From JAKACA01 sp050008715 (GTDB lineage Bacteria; Actinomycetota; Acidimicrobiia; Acidimicrobiales; Bog-793), in contig JBEKMC010000010.1 of NCBI GenBank assembly GCA_050008715.1, positions 1 to 64,000 on the forward strand: 64,000 bases of DNA. The letters run 5' to 3'. Each line of letters starts with the position of its first letter. Position 1 is the stretch's first letter. The translations under genes were made by a program, and so were the position numbers. Below, in pieces: positions 1 to 6,923 of the stretch. Under the pieces are notes generated by a model. That model had not been told where the DNA came from, did no database searches, and worked only from the letters and a program-made list of their open reading frames with translations.

Positions 1-2
1 AC

Positions 3-68
3 AGCGTCGGGAACGACTGGTCCGAGATGCGCCGCCGGATGCGCTCGCGCTTCGGCAACCACGACTGA
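3..68 (+). CDS. 3' end of an unidentified protein (partial)
   Basis: Only the last 21 codons lie in the window. They end in a basic, arginine-rich tail (MRRRMRSRFGNHD) and a TGA at 66-68. That TGA is in the same frame as the ROK kinase that follows. Too little is present to name a family. The frame is inferred from continuity up to the stop; it could also be non-coding. Confidence 0.35.
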   Translation, partial: SVGNDWSEMRRRMRSRFGNHD

Positions 69-77
69 GGGCTGTTC

Positions 78-1016
78 CTGGCTGATCTCGGTGGCGAGGA
101 CGAGCCCGGTCGCGAAGGCGAGCTCTGCCTCGCCATCGACATCGGCGGGACGAAGATGGCTGTCGGTCTGGTCGACCGCGCCGGCGTGGTCGTGTGGAGC
201 GATCGGATCCGCACGCCGGCGGCGACCGATGCGAACGCCTTGTTCCGGGTCTTGGCCGATCTCGTCGAGATCGCGCTCGCGGCCGCAGCCGCCCGCGGCG
301 AGATCGTCGCCTGCGGGGTGGGTTGCGGGGGTCCGATGACGCGCGGCGGCGCGGCGGTGTCGCCGCTCAACATCCCGGCGTGGCGTGACTTCCCCCTGAG
401 GCAGCGGCTGAGCGAGGTAATGGCTCGCCTCGCGCCTGGCGCGAGCGTCCGCATCGACAACGACGCCAAGGCGCTCGCCCTCGGCGAGGGCTGGCTGGGG
501 GCGGCCAAGGGTGAGCGCAACTACCTCGCAATGGTGGTGTCCACGGGGGTCGGGGGTGGCATCGTCCTCGACGGCCGCCTCCTCGACGGCGCCGACGGCA
601 ATGCCGGGCATATCGGTCATGTCATCGTCGAGCCAGGCGGTCGATCGTGCCGCTGCGGCGCCCGAGGATGCCTCGAAGCCGAAGCGTCCGGCACCGGCAT
701 CGCTCAGGCAACCGGCGCCCCGGCGGAGATGGCATCCACCGAGGTGATCGAGCGGACCGGCCGCCTCGTCGGACGGGCGGTCGGATCGATCGCCAACCTC
801 CTCGATCTTCGCCTTGCTGTAGTCGGTGGCAGCGTCGCCCTCGGCTTCGGCGCCAGGTTCTTCCTCGCCGCCCAGCGGGAAGTCGACGAGGTCGCCCGGT
901 TGAGCTTCTCGCGGGGCTGTCGGATCGCGCCCGCTGGTCTTCACGACGGCGCGCCGCTCGTCGGCGCGGCGTCGCTCGGATGGGGGAGCGCGATCGCGGG
1001 GTCGGCCCGCTCGTGA
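78..1016 (+). CDS. ROK family sugar kinase (glucokinase-like)
   Basis: Probable cytosolic ATP-dependent hexose kinase of the ROK family, about 312 residues. The N-terminal phosphate-binding motif DIGGTK lies at about residue 21. A GHIGH motif near residue 175 (substrate binding and catalytic histidine region) is followed by the ROK zinc cluster CRCGARGCLE. IDNDAKAL supplies the usual catalytic aspartate region. The start is uncertain: there is no ATG, GTG or TTG between the upstream in-frame TGA (66-68) and the DIGGT motif. CTG at 78, six bases after GAGGG, is the best guess; CTG at 72 is possible. The first ATG at 156 would delete the phosphate loop. The substrate is inferred from the family; a ROK repressor is unlikely because no DNA-binding domain precedes the kinase. 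Confidence 0.85.
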   Translation: MADLGGEDEPGREGELCLAIDIGGTKMAVGLVDRAGVVVWSDRIRTPAATDANALFRVLADLVEIALAAAAARGEIVACGVGCGGPMTRGGAAVSPLNIPAWRDFPLRQRLSEVMARLAPGASVRIDNDAKALALGEGWLGAAKGERNYLAMVVSTGVGGGIVLDGRLLDGADGNAGHIGHVIVEPGGRSCRCGARGCLEAEASGTGIAQATGAPAEMASTEVIERTGRLVGRAVGSIANLLDLRLAVVGGSVALGFGARFFLAAQREVDEVARLSFSRGCRIAPAGLHDGAPLVGAASLGWGSAIAGSARS

Positions 1017-1309
1017 GCGAGGAGGATCACTCTGGTCCCTGGTGGTTGCACGCCGCCGTGGCGGTACTCCGGCGCCCGGATCTCTGGTGGATCGCCCTCG
1101 TCCAGGCGCGCTCGCTCCTGGTCAGGCGGTGGTGGAAGTCATGGCCCCCGATTCCCCGGCCCGCAACGGCTTGGCTGGCGTTCCGTATGGAGACTGCCTA
1201 CGGGAGCCCGCTCGCGCGACCACCGGCAGACGACGTCGTCGCATGGCTCGGGTGGTCCCGGGACATGCGCCGATCGCTTCGTCCCCCTCGATCGCAGTGG
1301 CACCGCTGA
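1013..1309 (+). CDS. Small conserved actinobacterial protein of unknown function
   Basis: 98 residues from a GTG that overlaps the ROK kinase stop by four bases (GTGA), which suggests translational coupling. It is rich in tryptophan and arginine (PWWLHAAVAVLRRPDLWW, then RRWWKSWPPIPRP and a FRMETAYG motif). I recognise this layout from short uncharacterised proteins encoded near sugar kinases and lipid genes in actinobacteria, but no function is known to me. No signal peptide or certain transmembrane helix; residues 10-35 are moderately hydrophobic and may sit at the membrane. Confidence 0.75.
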   Translation: MSEEDHSGPWWLHAAVAVLRRPDLWWIALVQARSLLVRRWWKSWPPIPRPATAWLAFRMETAYGSPLARPPADDVVAWLGWSRDMRRSLRPPRSQWHR

Positions 1310-1416
1310 TCGGCTGGCGGCACGAGCCATGTGCGAGACGGCCACGGCGGTGAGCTAACGTCGCCAGATGCGACGTGGGGGACGACGTCTAGTACTCAGA
1401 GGGCGCCAAGCCTGAC

Positions 1417-1935
1417 ATGAGCGGCCGCGCACTCGTCCTGAATGCGTCGTTCGAGCCGCTGTCCGTCGTTACCGCCCGTCGGGCGCTGGTATTGGTGCTC
1501 TCGGAGAAAGCCGTGCTCCTCGAGGGAAGCGGAATCGAGTTGCGCACCGTTCGGCGCACGTTCGCAGAACCTTCCGTCGTGAAGCTCGTGCACTACGTTC
1601 GCGTGCCACACCAGACGCGGGTCGCCGTCACGCGGCGATCGGTGTTCGTTCGTGACGGTCACCGTTGCCAGTACTGCGGCGCCCAGGCTGAGAACATCGA
1701 CCACGTCGTGCCTCGCAGTCGCGGTGGGACCCACTCGTGGGAGAACGTCGTCGCCTGCTGCCGCCGGTGCAATACGCGCAAGGAAGATCGCCTGCCGGAT
1801 GAGGCGGGTTTCTCGTTGTCACGCCAACCGAGGGCTCCGCGTTCGCGGCTCTGGCTGCTCGCGGCGAGCGGCGAGGTCCAAGACGAATGGGCGCCCTACG
1901 TGGGGCCGGTACTCGACCAGGCGGTGGCCGTCTGA
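1417..1935 (+). CDS. HNH endonuclease family protein
   Basis: 172 residues. The N-terminus (LVLNASFEPLSVVTARRAL) and the C-terminal half with CQYCG, DHVVPRSRGG, SWENVV and CCRRCNTRK form the standalone HNH nuclease type that is widespread and usually chromosomal in actinobacteria. The two CxxC pairs should bind structural zinc, and the DH..N..N/H residues form the metal-dependent nuclease centre. It has no intron or intein signs, and cellular function in this subgroup is not established. The ATG at 1417 opens at the conserved N-terminus. The following gene overlaps its 3' end. Confidence 0.88.
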   Translation: MSGRALVLNASFEPLSVVTARRALVLVLSEKAVLLEGSGIELRTVRRTFAEPSVVKLVHYVRVPHQTRVAVTRRSVFVRDGHRCQYCGAQAENIDHVVPRSRGGTHSWENVVACCRRCNTRKEDRLPDEAGFSLSRQPRAPRSRLWLLAASGEVQDEWAPYVGPVLDQAVAV

Positions 1936-2624
1936 CCGAGCCGCCGGTCGGGCGTTTCAGCGTTCATCTCCGGTCAGGCGCGCCGCAGGAGCTTCTCGTC
2001 GTTCCGAGTGTCCCGGCACCGACTGCTCTTGTTTGCGAGCCGACCTCGGGGGCCCTCGTCCTCGGTAGCACCCAGGACGACTCGGCGATCGACCGCCGGC
2101 AATGCGCGGCCGCCGGGCTCGAGGTGCTCCGACGGCGAAGCGGTGGCGCTGCGGTCATCGTCAGGCCCGGCGCACAGGTGTGGATCGACGTGTTCGTACC
2201 GCGGGATGACGGGCGTCACGACGACGATGTTCAGGCGTCCTTCGCCTTCCTCGGGGCGGCTTGGCGGGCTGCGCTTGCAGAAGTGCTCCCCACATCGTCT
2301 GGCCGCCTGGAGGTTCACTCGGGCGCCATGAAGGCGACGTCATGGTCGCGGGTGTTGTGCTTTGCTGGTCTCGGTGCCGGTGAGGTGACCCTTCAGGGCC
2401 ACAAGGTCGTCGGCATCTCTCAGCGCCGGGATCGCTCGGGCGCCTGGTTCCACTCGATGGCAATGCTCGAGTTCGACCCCGGCGAGCTTCCGGCGCTGCT
2501 CGGCCTTGCCGGCGGTGAACTGGGCGAGGCAACCGCAGTGGCGGCGTCCACAGCGGTGGCGGTGCCCGGCGGTCCCGATGCTGGGAGTCGCCTCCTCGCG
2601 GCCGTGCTCGACAACCTCGACTGA
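1887..2624 (+). CDS. Lipoate-protein ligase A-like protein (BPL/LplA fold)
   Basis: About 245 residues with the LplA signature RRRSGGAAV followed by WIDVFVPRDD, and the lysine motif HKVVGISQRRDRSGAW, matching the region of the adenylate-binding lysine in LplA. Such enzymes attach lipoate or octanoate to 2-oxoacid dehydrogenase or glycine cleavage domains, but the substrate here is not fixed by sequence. The start is unclear: ATG 1887 lies 49 bases inside the HNH gene, while CTG 1932 would overlap that gene's stop as CTGA. The second choice gives about 230 residues and still keeps the domain. The 3' end has an alanine/valine-rich tail. Confidence 0.75.
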   Translation: MGALRGAGTRPGGGRLTEPPVGRFSVHLRSGAPQELLVVPSVPAPTALVCEPTSGALVLGSTQDDSAIDRRQCAAAGLEVLRRRSGGAAVIVRPGAQVWIDVFVPRDDGRHDDDVQASFAFLGAAWRAALAEVLPTSSGRLEVHSGAMKATSWSRVLCFAGLGAGEVTLQGHKVVGISQRRDRSGAWFHSMAMLEFDPGELPALLGLAGGELGEATAVAASTAVAVPGGPDAGSRLLAAVLDNLD

Positions 2625-2746
2625 CTCAGCCGCGGCGTCACTGACACGACGCGGCAGCGCCGTGGTCTCAGCCGTCACCACCGCGCGGCACCGTTGGCGC
2701 CTCCGGTGGGGTCCACGACCAACCAGACCGTGCTCACGCCAGAACA

Positions 2747-2812
2747 GTGGGTGGAGGTGGTTGTGAGTGGAGACAAAGAGAGGTATGGTGGGGCGAAGTG
2801 GGGGCTAGGGGA
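2747..2812 (+). promoter_or_regulatory. MraZ operator: GTGGN boxes at 10 bp spacing
   Basis: GTGG-starting boxes occur at 2747 (GTGGG), 2757 (GTGGT) and 2767 (GTGGA), exactly 10 bp apart, and again at 2788 (GTGGG) and 2798 (GTGGG), also 10 bp apart, with a weaker GGGGA at 2808. In other bacteria MraZ binds three or more TGGGN/GTGGG repeats with 5 bp spacers before its own gene. These boxes cover both the -35 and -10 elements, so autorepression of the whole dcw operon is inferred. Confidence 0.85.
2761..2789 (+). promoter_or_regulatory. Sigma-70 type promoter of the dcw operon
   Basis: TTGTGA at 2761-2766, a 17 bp spacer, and TATGGT at 2784-2789. Transcription would start near 2796, about 53 bases before mraZ. 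Both hexamers lie inside or against MraZ boxes. Predicted from sequence only. Confidence 0.65.
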
Positions 2813-2848
2813 GCTGGCCCGGAACGCCTGAGAGGTTGCTAGGGACAC

Positions 2849-3253
2849 TTGGACTCGCTGAAGGGTCGCGACGAGCGCTCACTCGACCTCAAATCGAGGG
2901 TCATCGTGCCGCCGCGGTTCCGCGCGCTGTTCGTACCGCAAGGCGTTCTCGCTCCGCACGAGGACGGGTGCATCGCGCTCTGGACGGAGACCGAGTACGC
3001 CGAGGAATCCCTACGGCAGCACCTCCGGGCGAAGGAGAACACCGTCGTCGGCCATGAGGTGCGGCGGTGGTTCTCGATGTGCAGCGACTTCACGCTCGAT
3101 CACCAAGGGCGCATGATCCTGCCCCCCGGCCTGCGGGATCACGCCCAGATCGGTAGTGAGGTCCTCTTCTTCGGCGTGTTCGATCGCGTCGAGCTGTGGT
3201 CGAAGCAAGTGTGGGAGTCACGCGAGCTGTCGTTCGGGAGCTCGGGGTCGTGA
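2849..3253 (+). CDS. mraZ: Transcriptional regulator MraZ
   Basis: 134 residues, close to the usual 140-150. Two AbrB-like half-domains are visible: SLDLKSRVIVPPRFRALF at about residues 11-28 and LDHQGRMILPPGLRDHAQIG at about 82-101, each with the loop-strand pattern of MraZ. It forms a ring that binds the GTGGN boxes upstream and represses the division cluster. The TTG start at 2849 has AGGGA just upstream. The N-terminus is diverged from the common MFLGEYEH form. Confidence 0.92.
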   Translation: MDSLKGRDERSLDLKSRVIVPPRFRALFVPQGVLAPHEDGCIALWTETEYAEESLRQHLRAKENTVVGHEVRRWFSMCSDFTLDHQGRMILPPGLRDHAQIGSEVLFFGVFDRVELWSKQVWESRELSFGSSGS

Positions 3254-3273
3254 TCTGTGCGGTCGCCGACGAG

Positions 3274-3318
3274 ATGTCCCCGAACGCGATGTGCCCGAAC
3301 GCGATGTCCCCGAATGCG
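3274..3318 (+). repeat. 15 bp tandem repeat (3 units plus partial) before rsmH
   Basis: Unit ATGTCCCCGAACGCG at 3274, 3289 and 3304 with one change in each later copy, then a partial unit at 3319. It lies between mraZ and rsmH. If read in the rsmH frame it would encode SPNAM-like pentapeptides, but the conserved part of RsmH begins well downstream. Confidence 0.9.
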
Positions 3319-3322
3319 ATGT

Positions 3323-3451
3323 CCCGGGTCATCCGCAGCCCCTTGGCCGGTGGGCAGGATGGTTCAACCCTCTCCGCCAATAGCCGCCATCCCCGCTCGG
3401 GGGTACGACCGTCGTACCTCGAAGCGGCTAGGGGGCTGCGGATGACCCGGG
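3323..3451. repeat. 129 bp element with perfect 20 bp inverted terminal arms
   Basis: Left arm CCCGGGTCATCCGCAGCCCC at 3323-3342 is the exact reverse complement of 3432-3451. The 89 bases between include a smaller hairpin around 3403-3417 (GTACGA / TCGTAC). The right arm holds the likely rsmH start codon (3442). It could fold into a long mRNA hairpin or be a short non-autonomous mobile element; no target-site duplication is clear. Confidence 0.85.
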
Positions 3452-4458
3452 AGTCGTCGTCGGAAGGAAGTGGGGACTTCGCCCATTCGCCGGTCATGGT
3501 GGACGAGGTCGTCGAACTGCTCGCGGCCGTACCGGGAGGCGTTGTTCTCGACGCCACCGTCGGTGGCGGGGGCCATGCCGGCGCCTTTCTCGCCGCTTCG
3601 ACATCACATCGCCTTGTCGGCCTCGACCGTGATCCGGAGGCGGTGGCCGCCGCACGCTCGGTGCTCGCACCGTTCGGCGCCCGGGCGGTCGTGGTGCACG
3701 CTCGCTTCGATCGGCTCACCGAGGTTCTCGCAGACGTTGCCGCAGGCGAGCCCGTGTCGGGGGTGCTGTTCGACCTCGGCGTGAGCTCGAGGCAGTTCGA
3801 CGAAGCCGGTCGTGGTTTCTCCTATCGGTTCGACGCCCCGCTCGACATGCGCATGGACCCGACCGAGGGCGTCACGGCTGCCGATGTCGTCAACAACGCC
3901 GCCGAAGCCGACCTCGCTCGATTGTTCGCCGACAACGGCGAGGGGCGTTTCGCTCGCCGGATCGCCCGGGCGGTGGTCGGAGCCCGTCCGGTCACGACGA
4001 CGACGCAGCTGGCGGACATCGTTCGCGCTGCGATTCCCGGAGCTGCCCGGCACGGCGGCGGCCACCCGGCGAAACGGGTGTTCCAGGCATTGCGCATCGC
4101 CGTCAACGACGAGCTGCAGTTGCTCGGCCCAGCGCTCGACGATGCCATGGAGGCGTTGGTGGCAGGGGGCCGGTGCGTCGTGCTGTCCTACCACTCGGGT
4201 GAGGACCGCCTCGTGAAGGAGCACTTTGCCGCCGCCGGTTCCGGCTGGTGCACGTGCCCGCCCGAGATCGGCTGCGTCTGTGGCGCCATCCCGGCGGTCC
4301 GGGTGCTCACCCGTGGGGCACGGTTGCCGACCGCCGCTGAGGTGGCAACGAACCGGCGGGCGGCGAGCGCGCGCCTGAGAGCGGTCGAGCGCCTGGACGC
4401 GCCGTTCCGCACAAGAGCATCGGATCGACGCGGTCCCATGCGCAGCGAGGAGGGGTGA
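3442..4458 (+). CDS. rsmH: 16S rRNA (cytosine-1402 N4)-methyltransferase
   Basis: 338 residues from ATG 3442, close to the family's usual 310-320. It N4-methylates C1402 in the 30S decoding centre. FAHSPVMVDEVVELL starts the conserved core, DATVGGGGHAGAFL is the AdoMet loop, and LFDLGVSSRQFD, DMRMDP, HPAKRVFQALRIAVN and LSYHSGEDRLVK are the other family blocks. The frame stays open upstream to 3196 through the repeat array and inverted repeat, which would add 82 unconserved residues, so the start after the inverted repeat is preferred. Second gene of the dcw operon. Confidence 0.93.
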   Translation: MTRESSSEGSGDFAHSPVMVDEVVELLAAVPGGVVLDATVGGGGHAGAFLAASTSHRLVGLDRDPEAVAAARSVLAPFGARAVVVHARFDRLTEVLADVAAGEPVSGVLFDLGVSSRQFDEAGRGFSYRFDAPLDMRMDPTEGVTAADVVNNAAEADLARLFADNGEGRFARRIARAVVGARPVTTTTQLADIVRAAIPGAARHGGGHPAKRVFQALRIAVNDELQLLGPALDDAMEALVAGGRCVVLSYHSGEDRLVKEHFAAAGSGWCTCPPEIGCVCGAIPAVRVLTRGARLPTAAEVATNRRAASARLRAVERLDAPFRTRASDRRGPMRSEEG

Positions 4459-4949
4459 TGGCGACACGCAGCGCTTCTTTGGCCCAGGCGGCGAAGGCTG
4501 GTCGGTCCCTCCCGGCTGAACGTCCCGAGGGCGACCCCGGTCCTGAGCTCGACGTCCTCGACCGCCGGCACGTCGTCGCCCGTGGCCACCGGCGTCAAGC
4601 CCGCGTCCTCATGGCCTTGGCGGCGCTCTGCGTTGGTGGCCCTCTCGTGCTCGCCGCCCTCGGCCACGCGCTCGTCGCGTCCGACCAGGTGCGCTCCGAC
4701 ACCGTGCAGTCTCAGATCGCACAGGCCTTGCAGACGGAGCAGGACTACCAGCTGCAAAGGGCCGAACTCGTCTCCCCGGCTCGCATCTACGAGATCGCGA
4801 CCACGAGGCTTCACATGATCACGCCTGCCGGCATCACGTACCTGCTCCCGGTGGACCCAGGCATGTCCGTCGCGACGGCGCACGATCCGTATCGGACCGC
4901 CGCCTCCAGCCGTTCGCGCAGCACGACTGCAACACACGCGGCGCCGTGA
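4458..4949 (+). CDS. ftsL: FtsL-like septum protein
   Basis: 163 residues from ATG 4458, which shares its A with the rsmH stop; a GTG one codon earlier is an alternative. GAGGAGGGG just upstream is a good ribosome site. A cytoplasmic N-terminus, one membrane helix at about residues 50-72 (LMALAALCVGGPLVLAALGH) and a short heptad-like outer segment (QSQIAQALQTEQDYQLQRAEL) ending in IYEIATTRLHM are typical for FtsL/DivIC. It would join FtsQ and FtsB in the divisome. Sequence identity in this family is low, so the name rests on topology and its place before ftsI. Confidence 0.75.
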   Translation: MATRSASLAQAAKAGRSLPAERPEGDPGPELDVLDRRHVVARGHRRQARVLMALAALCVGGPLVLAALGHALVASDQVRSDTVQSQIAQALQTEQDYQLQRAELVSPARIYEIATTRLHMITPAGITYLLPVDPGMSVATAHDPYRTAASSRSRSTTATHAAP

Positions 4950-6910
4950 GCGAGCGCCGGCCTCCGGCCGCGGGCCAGAGGCGCCGTGCAGCGGGAACCG
5001 ACCGGACGGCGCGGGCAAGCCTGCGAACGGCGCGGCCAGCCGTCCGCGGTGAGGCGGGCTACCGGAGAGCCGGCGTTCCCGCACGCGATCCCGGTCCTCG
5101 CGAGGCGCCGCCCGGCCGGAACGCACCGCCGGAGCGCACCGCCCGGAACGACCGCTTGGCCCAAGGCGGGCGGGGTTCCTCGACCGGTCGTCGATCGCCG
5201 GCTGTGCGCCGAGCACGCACCGCTGCCACCGCCGGACCGATGACGCAGGCCAGGAACCCAAGGCGCCCCCCTCCGCCACGAAAGCAGAAACCCCCCCGCC
5301 ACGCCAGCCCTGCGCGTCAGGCGGCGGCCGCACGGCGCACGACCGGAGCGTCCCACCGCCGACGGATTCACGGGCTCGTGTTCGCGGCGTTGCTGCTCGT
5401 GTCGTTCCTCGTGGCACGCGTGGTCGACGTGCAGGGCCTCGGGGCGTCGAAATACGCCGCCTACGGCAACTCCGAGCTCTACGTCGGCAACCCGGCCGCC
5501 GAGCTCGCAACGCTCGCCCACCTTCTTCGGGTGCCGGAGCCGGGGCTCCGCTCCATGCTCAGCGAGAAGAGCGGCTACGTGACGCTCGCACGCCAGGTAG
5601 GCCCGGCCACCGAAGCCGCAGTGCAGGCGCTCGACCTGCCGAACGTCTCCTTCGTGCCCGACCCGGCACGGCTCGATCCCGACAGTGTCCTCTTCTCGCC
5701 CCTGCTCGGCATCGTGGGCTTCTCCGGAACGGGCTTGACGGGACTCGAGTACCAGCAGCAGCACCGTCTCGAGGGCGTGGCGGGCTCCGAGCAGGTGGCC
5801 ATCGGTTCGGCCGGCGAGGCGTTGCCGAACGGTGTGCGCGACATCCAGCCGGCTCACCAAGGCGACGGGCTCGTGCTCACGCTCGACCAGCCGCTGCAGT
5901 TCGAGGTGACGAGCGTGCTCACCGCTCAGTTGAAGGCGACCCGCGCCGCCAGCGGAACGGTCGTGGTTCTCGACACGAAGACCGGCGGCATCCTCTCCAT
6001 GGTCAATCTCGTGCGCTCGAAGAGCGGACGCGTCGCGCCCGCTGGCCAGAACCTCGCCGTGCAGACCGAGTACCAGGCGGGTTCGGTCATGAAGCTGGCG
6101 ACGATCTCCGCCGCGCTGCAGGACGGCATCGTCACGCCGAGCTCCCGGATCACCGTCCCTGACCAGGTCTACGTGGGTGGCTGGCCGTTCCAGGACGCCG
6201 AGTACCACCCGACCGAAGTGCTGTCGTCCGCACAGATCCTCGCCCAGTCCTCGAACGTCGGCACGATCGAGATCGCTGCCAAGCTCGGCCCGAGGCGCCT
6301 GTACGACCAGCTGCTGAATCTCGGGTTCGGGCAGCAGACGGCACTTGACTGGCCCGGGGAGACGGGCGGCAGCGTCCCGCCGTTGAAGGACTGGTACACC
6401 TCGTACATGGGCACGATCCCGATCGGGACGGGAGAAGCCGTCACGCCGATGCAGGTCCTGGATGCATACAACGCCGTCGCCAACGGCGGCGTGTTCGTCC
6501 CGCCCCGCCTCGTGGAAGCGACCGTCGCCGCTGACGGCGAGACGGCCCTCCCGATGGGCGCCCGCCACCGCGTGCTCGATGCTTCGACCGCCGAGGAGCT
6601 CCTCCCGATGCTCGAGGACGTGACATCCGTCGGGACGGCCACAGCCGCCCAGGTCCCGGGCTACACCGTGGCAGGAAAGACTGGGACGGCACAGATCCCG
6701 AACGACCGGGGCGGTTACACCCCAGGGGCGTGGATGGCGACCTTCGTAGGCTTCGCTCCGGCGCAGGATCCTGCATTGACGGCGATCGTCGTCATCAACC
6801 ATCCGGACGACTACTACGGTGGCTCGGCCTCGGCGCCGGTGTTCTCTACGATCATGCGATACGCCCTCCGGCACTTCGACGTCCCTCCTCCGGCGGGGGC
6901 CGCGCCGTGA
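4946..6910 (+). CDS. ftsI: Division transpeptidase FtsI (class B PBP), missing the RGxIxDRNG segment
   Basis: 654 residues from a GTG overlapping the previous stop. An unusually long basic, proline-rich cytoplasmic tail of about 140 residues precedes one membrane helix (about 142-162). All three transpeptidase motifs are present: SVMK at 380-383, SSN at 435-437 and KTG at 578-580. It cross-links septal peptidoglycan with FtsW. The outer domain is odd: after AAYGNSEL (about 170-177) the sequence goes straight to YVGNPAAELATLAHLL, skipping roughly 35 residues where class B PBPs carry the RGxIxDRNGxxLA motif. The frame is intact across the join. No PASTA domains. Confidence 0.92.
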   Translation: MSERRPPAAGQRRRAAGTDRTARASLRTARPAVRGEAGYRRAGVPARDPGPREAPPGRNAPPERTARNDRLAQGGRGSSTGRRSPAVRRARTAATAGPMTQARNPRRPPPPRKQKPPRHASPARQAAAARRTTGASHRRRIHGLVFAALLLVSFLVARVVDVQGLGASKYAAYGNSELYVGNPAAELATLAHLLRVPEPGLRSMLSEKSGYVTLARQVGPATEAAVQALDLPNVSFVPDPARLDPDSVLFSPLLGIVGFSGTGLTGLEYQQQHRLEGVAGSEQVAIGSAGEALPNGVRDIQPAHQGDGLVLTLDQPLQFEVTSVLTAQLKATRAASGTVVVLDTKTGGILSMVNLVRSKSGRVAPAGQNLAVQTEYQAGSVMKLATISAALQDGIVTPSSRITVPDQVYVGGWPFQDAEYHPTEVLSSAQILAQSSNVGTIEIAAKLGPRRLYDQLLNLGFGQQTALDWPGETGGSVPPLKDWYTSYMGTIPIGTGEAVTPMQVLDAYNAVANGGVFVPPRLVEATVAADGETALPMGARHRVLDASTAEELLPMLEDVTSVGTATAAQVPGYTVAGKTGTAQIPNDRGGYTPGAWMATFVGFAPAQDPALTAIVVINHPDDYYGGSASAPVFSTIMRYALRHFDVPPPAGAAP

Positions 6911-6923
6911 GCACGAGCCCGCC

